NCBI GenBank assembly: GCA_031308135.1
Contig: JAHLJT010000631.1
Location: 215,955,773 to 216,019,772, forward strand
DNA from: Acheta domesticus
Lineage: Eukaryota > Arthropoda > Insecta > Orthoptera > Gryllidae
Direction of reading: 5' to 3'
DNA: 64,000 nucleotides
This document shows positions 41,101-53,100 of the stretch, piece by piece. Position numbers and translations under genes: made by a program. The notes under the pieces are model-generated. The model ran no database searches, was not told the origin of the DNA, and saw nothing but the letters and a program-made list of their open reading frames with translations. How positions within the stretch are numbered: position 1 is the stretch's first letter; each line of letters opens with the position of its first letter.

Positions 41101-44100
41101 AAACACAAAATAAATATCAAAGATAAAATGTTTTATTATAGAGATTAACGATTTTCTAACAATATGTTGTGTGATAAGCTTTTTTAAACATAATCTACGA
41201 AACTTACATGCGATGTTCGGGTTCCAAACCCAACTTGAGTAAACACGTTTGTTTGTTTTTATTATTTGTAAGAATAGAGCACTGTATCCTCAGTGAGCCA
41301 TTTTCATTAAAATAATGAAATCTGAAAAAATAAAACTGTCAATATTTTCAACTCTAGCGCTCCGTTTAGTTTAGGATTTTTTTTGAAATGATGACTGAAA
41401 TGTCCCAATGGGCTAGAAATGTCAGTATTACGTTACCGATAATACGAGAATATACGTGCTGTTGTAGCACTAGTTTTACACATTTAATTTAATTTCATTC
41501 AATTCAATAATGCCTTATTTTACGTGCCGAGACTCAGGCCATTAGGCCTCCTCTTCTGTTTGATCACACAAATTTCGCTACAATCATTTCACCATCTCGC
41601 AGAGAAAGAAGGTCACTCGGGCGATGAAACAGGCAATTTAAATTAAGTTCAGAGGCTTCATTTAGGCTTCAGGATCTTTTACATGCAGTAAATCAACAAC
41701 AAGGGACAGCCGGTTTTGCTTTCCTTCCAAACGACGATATAGGAAGGATTTTATTACGTTTAAAAATCCACGGCTTCCATGAAACCCGCAAACTTGGCTA
41801 TAATAGCCCGATACGCTAACAGTTACATCACCGAAGCCGCTAAACTTCGCCACCGCTCACAGGCCCTGCGCGGCGGCGAATTGCGATAGGACGAGAGACA
41901 GAGCGCGCGCGCGCCTTGACCCAATGCGGCGCGGCGCCGCCGTGGGCGGTGGGGGGGGGGCGCCGCCTGCGGTCAAGGATTCGCACGCACGCGGGGCGGA
42001 CCGCGGGCCCCACTTCGGAGCCATTAGGCGCAGCGGGGGCCTCCGCGCCGGGGCCCCGGGCGGCGCTCCCGGGAATTAGGGGCAGCTCCACGTGGCGGAT
42101 GCGCCCCGCCCCACCCCTCGCGGCGGTCCTCAGCCACTCCCTACGTTCGTTAATACTTGCTTGCTCTTACCGAGCCGGAGGTCGAGGTGGCGAAGGAATG
42201 AGTGCAGTGGCGAATTCGGCTTGGAAAGCCGCGGGTTCCTATTTCGCACATTTTGGAATGGTTGTTTACGTGAGTGTTGTGGCATGTTGGGTTTTGCTAG
42301 GTTTAGGGAATGTTTTTATTGCGGGAGGTGGCGGTGATCTTCCTCCGCTGGATGGTGATATCCGGCGCCGACTTACACGAGTCTCGTGGGTTTTTTTCTC
42401 ACCCAGGTATCTCCCACCCGTGGAGCACCGCCCCAGCCGGGACAAGTTCTTACTCCTGGCTGGTCTCCCGACATTTCTAGTAGAATAGTGCTTTTCAGAA
42501 TGTGTGTGTAAATAAAGGGTGAGGATAAAACAAGGGAGAGGAAGGAAGGATCGCGCGCGGTCCGTGTTCCATTTGTTAGCGTGCTGCTTCGCCATTCGCC
42601 TGATGTTGATCGGATGAACCATGGAAAATTATTAGTGCATCCGACCGCTAGAATTCTCCTCCAGACAGATGCTGAATTCAACCTACCTACCTAGCTAGTA
42701 TCGAAAATCCTGCCACCGTCAGGACTCGAACCCTATGGCCTCTCGTAAAGAGGCACTGCCTTGACATCAACTGATGCCCTGATCCACCTCAGCCGTTGGC
42801 AAGTTAGGTTGCACCACCTATCGTGCATCACCCTTCCCATGATGTCCCGTCGATCCTGGACCGTTCGAACGGCGTTGGAGCGTGCACTAGATGCAGATGC
42901 AGTTACTTTCGAACGGTGCCATTCCCGAGTACCTGGCCTCCCGTTCGAACAGTGAGGGTGGGGCTCGCGTCATCAGTTAGCGGACCGTATATTCCCACGG
43001 GACCCAGTGAAGCGCTATCATGGCGCGGCTATGGTCCTTCCATCACCGGCTAAATACCGGCGGTGGTCATGTAGGGGCACAAGCGCTACGAAAGAGTTTG
43101 ACTGATTTTTCCCCGTATGTGGACGATAGGTCGACGCCGGATCTCGCCATTCAGTGGGGGAAGATTACCACCACATCCGGCGATAAAAATGCACTACACT
43201 TATACTGGAAATAATGACCTTTGTTGACAGGCCCGAAATAATCAAAACTAATGCTACCAAATAGTCGAAACAATCCATATGGATGAAGACTAGGGCACAA
43301 CTACCTAAGGAGTAGTTCCTCTAAACCCCGGAAGTGGTAAACCCGTGTACTAGCCAACATATTGCCTTGCTTTGCTTATTTTCATTCAGAGTTCTTGTTT
43401 AACTCAATCACTTCGGTTTGGAAGTTCCGTCCTGTCTCCATTATGTTTCAAACCACACAAAAGTGATAACTTTACATGTGCAATAAACTGGAAGAAGTTG
43501 AATCTTGGTTGTCCAGGAAATTTTGTGGATGTGGTTGCTGGTATTGTCTAAGATAGTTATCCCTAGGACGAGGCATCTCCGAGCAGCCTCTGACATCGAC
43601 TATGAAAGGCTACGTCTTAATTGGAAGTAAAACACACGAAAGAAACACAGTAATCTAAGAAAATGCTTTAAAATCATATAGACACTGGGCGCTTTCAGGA
43701 TCGTGTTCAAAACTTTGCATCTCTATTATTTAAGTCCCAGAAAAGAATAAAATTACTAAGTGCACTAAGTTTCCTCTGTAAATTGTTTTATTGTTTCTTT
43801 CTAAAAATCAGTAAATGTTTTGAAAGAACTGAAAAAACGTGCACTGAAGAAAAATAAGACAGTAACCGATATTAAGTACTCATTTTATATTTGAAATGAA
43901 TATATGAAGAAGGGAAAGGATTTTGTTGAAAATAATGTTCAAAGCCAGACGCGAAACTCTGAATGCTCAAACACACTGACCTACCTTCTTTCTTGGATTG
44001 CGCAAGGCAAATACTTCTTTATGCAAGTCTCTAAATGGCCTTGTGTAGTCTCCTTCGACTTCAGCCTGCGCTTCAGCCAAACACTTGACAGATAACACGG

Positions 44101-47100
44101 AAGTGAAGGGACAGAAGCACGATCTGCCCGCACGATGTTCCCCACTTCTTGCTTTTCTAGCACGTGCAAAAAGCGATGTTCTCTGAAGCAATCGGTCATT
44201 TCATTAAGACTAAGGTAAATAAAGATAAGTTGCAATAAATTTTGAAGACGCTTCTCGCATACTTATAAATAAAAGTTTCTAAACTTACTTTTCTCTGCGA
44301 GTACGTGCTCTCGAAAATTAAGACATTTAGTCTTAACAAGAAGTGCATTCGTAAATTTTTCTAGTAAAGTACGATTTGATTTTGTACAAAACGGTTTTAA
44401 CATCGAAAATACTCGTACTTCAAGCAGAAGGAAAACCTTGATTTCTCTTGTAAGAAGTATCGGAAGGGGATCCAGCACCAGTACATCCCTGGTCTTGACA
44501 TCAAAGAGTATTTCGAAAAATGCCGATTTGTTGGTGCGAAATGCAGTAAAAACTACTTACGTTCTGGTGACCTGCTTTTACAACGTTCAGATGACTTTCC
44601 TTGTCACTAATCCATAACCCCCATTTCTAGTAATTTACAAACTGACATCCCTTAAACCAGCATAACCGATATCCCTGCAGCGACACTGACCAGGAAGTTC
44701 TACGGTTTTCATTCCGACAATGGTACTAGGTAGATAGCTAGGTCGAGTTTAGACGTTGCGTGGAGAAGAATTCTAGCGGCCGGCTGCTCTGATCAGTAGT
44801 TTTCAATGGTTTATCCTAAAAAAACAACAGAATGCCGGAGCAGTACTCTAACAATCGCGCCACGGACCGCGCGCGATCTTTTCTTTCTCTTCCTCGCCAT
44901 ATCACACTTTATTTACACACACACACACGTACATGCACTGTACTGCTACATGTCCCGTGAGCCCGGTCTGGAGCTTAAAACTTCTCCCGGCTGGAGCGCG
45001 CCCTAGGTCGGCGCCGTATCTCACCATTCAGTAGAGGAAGTCCCTCCAACTTCCGCGATAAAAACATGGGTTACTCTTATAAATAAATATATAAATAAAG
45101 GCTATGTTCGTGTTCAGTATTTATTGTCGCGTCCCTGCATATTGTAGTTAAAGTTTGTAACAAAAATGCTTCTTAAGTAGATTTAATAGATTAAATAAAC
45201 AGTATATAAAACACTTGATAATAATAAAGTATTCTAGTGTGCGGGAAGCGAAGTTTTCCTCACTCGACAGTTTCACCGAAATCACGGAGAATTGGCACAA
45301 TACCTAGCCCCGTTGCAGAAGCCATGCTGGCACATTCAAACTTAATTTACAAATTCTAATCTGTACAAACAATGACACTACTGCTGTCGCTTCTATTAAA
45401 TCGGTGTTTAAGAATACAATTTATTTCCATTTTCAACTAATTATGGTTAAAAGTTAGAGAAGAGATTCTAGAATATGTGCATCCTGTACTTCTCCCTCAT
45501 ACGTCACATATAGCTTTTACTGTTCTTCTACAAAATAAATCAAATGAAACTAATACCACATCTATCCACTAACTACGTGAACGTCTCTATTCTTATTACT
45601 TACTAGGTGTGCCGAAACATTCACTTGCTTTTGCCTGTAAAAGTTCTTCCCACTGGGCTCTGAAGGGCCTTGTGAAGTTAATTGCTGGGAGCTTGCACAA
45701 GAAAACTAGGAGTGAGGAATCCGTCATCCGCGAGGCCGCTTTCGTAATGAAGTACCGCCAGTGACTGCACATTAAACGATAATATGCGATTCGAATGCGT
45801 CTACCGTTCCTCCTTTTTCACCTCTCTTTTGTCCTTCGTTGATCTCAAGAGAAAGAAGGATGACCATGAACCTTCATGATCAGCGAACGTTGCAGCAGGT
45901 GTATCCTAAACAAAGTATTGTGTGAGAGTTTTACATGCGAAAGAAACTCATTATCATGTGAGAAAAATAGATAAATGCTATTGTTGTAGTTTTTTGACCT
46001 TTTCATCGCTCATTCTCTTTTGCTCTCTCTTGACACTCTTATTTTAATGGAAAAACTTGATTTGAAAGTGCTATGTATTGCGTATGCAATCTGGATATGA
46101 GGGCGGCCCTGTTTTGCTTGAATGGAATGGCTTTCATTATGCGTAGTATTTCTTATTCTTGCTATTTGCCACTGCATTACAATTTCTTACATAACCATGT
46201 TTTGTGTTTAACATTGAATTTTCATGTCACAGGTGAAATGGCAGTTATGTACCTCTTCACGCGGTACCGTTTCAACTGGAACGAGGTGGATTTCAGCATT
46301 TTTTCCACTTATAGTATGATCACTAACCTGCTTGGTAAGTATACTTGCGTATTAACAAATATGTACCCGTAAGATAAACAAGTAGTGTGGTGTTGTAGAT
46401 TCAGTCACGTTACATCCGCGCTTATACACGAGCTGCAGCGTTACGCAACGCTGTAGCGTGATGCTTTTTAACATTATGTAAATTCCATTGTTTTTATCTT
46501 CACCAACTCCAGAGGTTAGGCGTGAACGGAAGATAAATGCATAAAGACTGAAACGATATTATGCCAGCGGGTATCATTACTGAATGTCCTTGTTTCTTGC
46601 AGGCACCATGGTGTCGGTGGGCGTGTTCAGTCACATGCTCAAAATTGACGACGCTCTCATTGGCGTCATGTCCTGCATGAGCAAGATTCTGTCTTGTTTC
46701 GTGTACGCTTTCGCCACCACAGATTGGATGATTTATTTGGGTAAGAACAGTTAATGCACTTCCTTTCTTTATCAGGGAACTCTCTATTTAAAGTTTATAT
46801 AAATTACTAGCATTTCGTTTCAACTTAATAATAAGTAAAAACATAAACAAGTATTTAAGCATTTGTGTATGTATATATAATATTTATAAAATTCCGATAA
46901 TGTGCTAAAATTGTAGAACCATATCTCTTGAAATTTTGTGAATTTCCCATAAGCTTTCAAGAGTCGGATGGCTCTGCGAGTAAGCAGTTATAATATCCCA
47001 TGTTTCCTTGAGCCGCGGGATATCTTCACTCACTGCTTTTTCCAACCTTAGTTGAATTAAAAATAATTGATAACAACGGGGAATTATTATCAATGTAAAT

Positions 47101-50100
47101 AATTCATTTATAATATCAATAAATTATTTGAAAAATAAATTAAGGATTTCTGACGCTTTATATTATTCATAATTATTCGGAATTGGATGTAAATATTTGG
47201 CATTTGGGGCCAATTGTCCGACCTAACGGTGTCCCTCATGCCTGGGCCTAGTTCATTTTCACGCTAGGGCGTTTTTCGGAATTAATACGTCATTAATTCT
47301 TCCCATAAACACTGTTGTATTTTTACTTGTTCTTTGTTACAGCGCCCATCGTGGAAATTCTCAACGGAACATCATTCATCGCCATGAGGTCAATAATTTC
47401 CAAGCTAGTTCCAGCAGATGAACTTGGTAAGCCTGGTTGTTTTTTCAATAAAAACGGTGAACTATGCGCTCTGGATATAAAAACAGGATGATAAATAATA
47501 CAAAGCAAAACGTTTTGAAAACAATTTCCAAATCAAGAATAAATTATTGATTATTGTTACAGAATAAGAAATTCTTTCAATACTCGTATTTATGCACAAA
47601 CTAGTTTAAAGTGTTTTTTGTGTTAATCTGAAGAATAATAAAAAAATTAAAATGCACAATAATTGAAATTTGAAAGTAATACATCAAATTTATAGCGTGT
47701 ACTATTGTCAAAAAATATCATAGAAAATATGTGTATAATACATTACAAATATATTGTGTGTAATGATATAAATATATCATTATACATAATAAATTATGTA
47801 CTATAGAGTATTTAATACCAGAAATAAACATGTGAAAATATAACCATTTTTATTGATTTTCTTGTAGCGTAGTGGTCACAGTGAAAGTATTTCTTGACGT
47901 TACTGTAAGATATTTTTCCTGCCGAGATTATCTTATAATGAAAACTCAAAATTTCGAAATGGAAATAATATTTTCAATTTGTAGACAACTTTCAGACAAC
48001 GAAGTTCGAATTGTCAAAATTATTAAATATTCATGTGTAACGTAGATGAAGGGGTGTAAAAAATGGGTACATCAAGGGATTTGAATCCTAGAGCCATCTA
48101 AGATCACCTGTACTTTAAAAAATATGTTATTTAACACGCCAAGCGCTAAACATATTTTGTCGTGTTTTTTCCATGCGCGAAACATATTTTTTTCATTCTA
48201 ACTAATAATGTTCGAAATATCGCGAAGCGTGGGCGAAACATTTTTCGAAAACGGTGTGATAAAAAATAGGGCACGCAACATTTTCGCGAGGGGATTCACG
48301 TACTTGTTACGTAACTCTCCTGTTGAATTAGCTAATCCCGTAGCTTGAATTAGCTAATTGTTTGATTAGTCCCGTAGCTCTTATTAGATTGCTACCTATC
48401 GTTGAATAATGATACAGCTTCGTAACAGAACGTGTGAGAGACAAATCACGGAGAAGTTTACAAACCAAGTATTGAGAGGTCATTGATTATTGATTATGGT
48501 TCTTGTAAATATTTCGTTCTACAGACACCACCCCCGAGCAGGTGATGGTAAACCATACAGGCAGAATAAAATAGAAAAATGTGTGGGGGAAAGTCATAGC
48601 GTATTAATAGCGCCAAAAGTACAAAAAGGCAGAAATGATTACTAAGGTCAACTTCCAATAGTTATCATCAGTCGTACTGAGCGTGCTGTATGAAACTTGT
48701 TGAAATGAGTATCATTTCATTGTTTCATAATACAGTGGAAAATCGAGTAAATCGGGTATTGCGGGTTAATTGGGAAACGCCTTCTTCGATAGCTATAAAG
48801 TGATAAAAATGACATTTTGATGGTGTGTTTTGACAATAAAAGCTAAGGATAATCTACTGATAATTTGGAATATAATAAACATTTCTTTTACAGAATTCAT
48901 AACAAATTGTCTTAAACATTGAAAAAACATGACAAATGGACTTAAATAGAACAACCAAATAAAGTGAAATAAAAAGGATTTCTGGTTTCGCCGACTGATT
49001 GTGACACTTATTTACGCATCGTGTAACTGCTGTGCGCAGGCAAGGTGAACTCGCTGTTCGGAGTGTGCGAGGCGCTGATGCCTCTGGTGTACGGCCCCAT
49101 GTACAGCGCCGTCTACACCTCCACCATCCACACGCTGCCCGGCGCCTTCTTCCTGCTGGGCGGCGCGCTCACTCTGCCCGCCGTCCTCATATTCTTGTGA
49201 GTACTGCGCCCGCGCGCCCCACGAGCGCAATGAACTTTCCTCTCCAGCTCGACCAAGTCCTTCGTCGGCTGTCTCACAACAAATGTTACAAACTTCTACA
49301 ACGTGTGAGCTGGTCGAAAATGGTCACATTTGGTCGATGAACAGGAGCTGAGAAATTTCTTACAATTTACACATATGATATGTGTTCTGATTCGTAGACA
49401 ACTTTATGCACCGGCGTTTGACACACACAAAATTTGTTCATTGAGCAGTGTGTTTGCTACTTTTCAGAAATCCATTTAGTGTAAATGCAGGCTTCCGCGG
49501 CTCGAGTCCTTGTCTTCTTGGCTGCCCGGGTGACGCCGCGTTGTTGGCTGAGAGGATGACGTTTCGCCTGTCATCTTGATGTTTTCCTCTGGCCAGTGGC
49601 ACCGCGGTGTTGCGCGTCCGGTATTATACTGCGATTTTCGTAACTTTGTCCCTGGCAGGAATCAGCTGTTTCCTTGCCATCCAATCAGGAGCTTGTATTT
49701 CACGACAGTGACGTCACTATGGTGACGTTCATACTCCTGATTGGATGAAACCGTGAACAGCTGATTTCTATCAGGGACAAAGTTACGAAAATCGCAATAT
49801 ATACTGTCCGGCCGCCTCGGGTGGGGGGTGGGACAGATGCGCCGTAATTGGCGGAGGGGTCACTCTGATAGGCTGGCGGTCGGCGTGTTTTGTTCAGTAG
49901 AATATTTGCTGCTGCAGTTGAGTTACCTAATTTCAGTCAATTGGTTTAAGAAACGCTGCAAAGAGAGATGGTTACAAATACGACGAGATATAGGAATGTC
50001 TATTCCTAAATCGTAATTATCTTGAATCAAGGACGCAATGGTAGTTAGAAAAAAAGAGTGAAATGACATTTGATGAAATTAATGGAAATTGTCAGGAATA

Positions 50101-53100
50101 ACTCCTATAAAATAACAAATTGGTGCCTCGGTCTATACTGCCAGAGACATCAACATCGAAGCATCTCGTGTAAATTAATGATAACCCGACATATGCTCAT
50201 AGGGATAAAAGAGGGAAGGGAATGGGATAAAAAATTCGACTGCGCACGTTTCGTTGCCTGTACCTTGATATATGCTCTGTTTTAAGCCTAAAATTCAATT
50301 CCACAGACAAGAGTACAGAAACGAATCATCGAATATCTCTTACAATCATCCTCTAGGCAACTAAATTGGCGTCTAATTGAAAGGTCATTTTATCGGTATT
50401 ATTTATCATGGATTGTTTGCACTAAGATCAACCTAGGCATCTGTTCATCAGTCGAGTTACTTCAGCTCGCTACTAGATGGCGCTGAATGGGTTAAACCGC
50501 GAACTGAATTCCAAAGTGATGCAAGGTATCAGACGAGATAATGTTATACACATAGGCATGTGCACAAGGAGGACCAGGGGAGCCGTGCCCCCGTTCCCAT
50601 TTCCAAAAGGCCCCTCCACATCCCTAGGCAATAAAACATATTTCCATAAATATGATCAATTTCTGTTTCCCTTTTTTTAAGCAAGAATTTGGAATTTTTC
50701 AAACCATGTGGTAATCTTATAAATGGTTCAACATAAAATCAAATTATTAATTGCATCATTAAAATTATTTCATTCTCCTAGGATTCTGTTTTATTTATTT
50801 ACCAGTAAAATATGCCATTTGTTAAATAATGTTTAATGGAAAAATTGCCAAGAAGGGGGACAGAAGGGCACCGAAATGTGGTTGCCTCTCTCTTCTTTTG
50901 GGCCCCGTACGTCTTTATTAATACTAATTATGGCTACGGTGTGAATGCAGCAAAAACGGGAGAACACCGAAAATAAATGTGCCTCAAATCCGCTTTGTCC
51001 GAAGCAAAGTCCACGTAGAATAACCAAGATTCACACCCAGCTACCCAGATGTAAAACGGGAGCGGTCTGAACACAACACATGTCGCCCCTCGCTATTCAC
51101 GCTACCACAATAGAATGCAAAAGTATGCAAGTCCCAGATATCATATTTCAGTTGTGATTGACATTCTCTCCTGTGATGTGATCTGGTTTGTAATTTAAAA
51201 TCGACATCAAATTAGACGATGTTTTTTGGCTTCTGCGGGCTCGGCATTAAATTGTTTATTTGTTCTACTTTCTGACGGACATAGCTTTAAAACATTAGCG
51301 GTAGGAGCACCTTGAATTTGAGGGTGTAGTTTGATACATTTCATCATTCATGATAAATGAAGTAAGTGAATGCTCATCTTAATCAACAAGGTATTTTTTC
51401 AGTACACAGGTACCTATTTTTCAATTTAATGATCAGACTGCTTAAGTGATGAACGTTATTTAAGTTTATCATGTGTAGGGAGAATTTGCCTTGATTTTAT
51501 ATAATTCTTATACTTTATAATGCAAAATGTTGGAGACATTTTAATCATAGAATTCTGCGACGAGGGTCAGACTCTCTCATGTGAATTCCGATCCCAGAAA
51601 TGAAATTAACTTCCACAATTTGAGTATTTTCTTTGTCTCTATACAATCAGCTGATGCTTTAGTTTTCACCTTAGTTTTTCACGTATGACATTCCTGAGTT
51701 GTAAGGCTTAGAAACCGTACTGAGGACGTAATTATATAAGATAGATTGTAAAATGCTCGGTGGAATGTAAAGTTTCGTGGTCAAAAAAAGCTTTCAAATT
51801 GACAATCTGTAATAATTTACTGTACAACCTTTAATAAAACATATTTTGTTGGAAAAAATTCAGCCAATATTGAAGTGTCAAAAGATTGTTTCCCATTTAA
51901 TTGTATTAAAGATGCGATGCATTCAAAAGAACAAGAAGGACCGAAATGTGTCATGAAACATGAGTAACGGTAAAGAACCGTAATCAACGAAGCAATTCAG
52001 CTCCTAACGAAGCCGCGTTAGAAGAGCACCGGACTCTCGTGGAGTGTGCGAATGCCTTTTGCGAACAAGGCCTCACGCCGCCGACCCGAAGAGCGGCGAG
52101 TGCGCACGGCGGAGGTTTTAACATCGTCTGGCGAAGAGGCCACGCGGTCATGGCCCCCGCCCGGCGCGGCCCTGCGCGGCACTGCGCGGCCCGGTCGATG
52201 ACAGCGCCGCCCGCCAGACCCCATAAAAATTCGCACGCGGCCCCAGGCGCCTCCCACGGACTGCTTCCTAGTCGCCCCTTCTGCGAAGCCTTCTCAGGGG
52301 CACCGTGTATTCGTTATATAGCTCTTCGCCCTATTGTTTTCGTCGAAATCTCAAAAGAGAATTTCTGCTCTGCGTGGAACTAGCAGTGTTATCAAGGTCG
52401 ATGCCACGAGTAGGAGTCCGTGGCACGAGTGCCACGACGAAATCGCCTTTCCACGCAGTTCATAACCCTCGCAAGAGACAACGCCATCACTATTGTAAAA
52501 CGGCGGGGTTGCTAATAGCTTCCTCTCCCGATGCTAGTGGCGCAAAGAAGCTCGTGGCGTGGCACGGTGCCGCGCCACCTTGACATCACTGGCGTAAACC
52601 GTTAACTAGTACGTGATTATACAGGTGCCTCAGAAGAAATGTTACAAGTTTCTACGGCATGTTAGGGGATCGCAGGTGATCACATTTTCCCGACGAACAT
52701 TTGGTGGGAAGTCTCAGAATACTAGGCTACAGGTGGAATTTGCCCCTGATTTTTAGGCAACTTATCCCGCATCGGTGTTCGTCAGACATACATTTTGATG
52801 CGACAGCGATTTCGTGTTCCTGCAAACACCAGTGCATGATGAGGTTTCACCACATATCACTGGCAAACAGTAATCATCTTTGACCATTCTAGATGCTCGA
52901 GAAATCTGTAAAATTCATCCTGAGACATTTGTATTACGTTTCAGGTGCTGACTGTAGTTTGTTCATTTCTTTCTAGAACATTACGTTAATGAAAGTTGCT
53001 CCACTTTGTACTAGTAGAATGTGGTAATATCTATACATTTCCAGGATTGAACATGTCGTTGCAATCTTGCGTACCTTTTACTTCTATTAAGAAAAACATC

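Noticed and set aside
42199..42270. In-frame alternative N terminus of the transporter
   Set aside because: The donor phase (0) is incompatible with the acceptor at 46233, so a simple splice would shift the frame; it is kept only as a possible separate or non-coding first exon.
46073..46372. 99-residue open frame starting at 46073 as a single-exon gene
   Set aside because: It is the transporter exon 46233-46334 read through its acceptor and donor; the intronic parts have no coding character.
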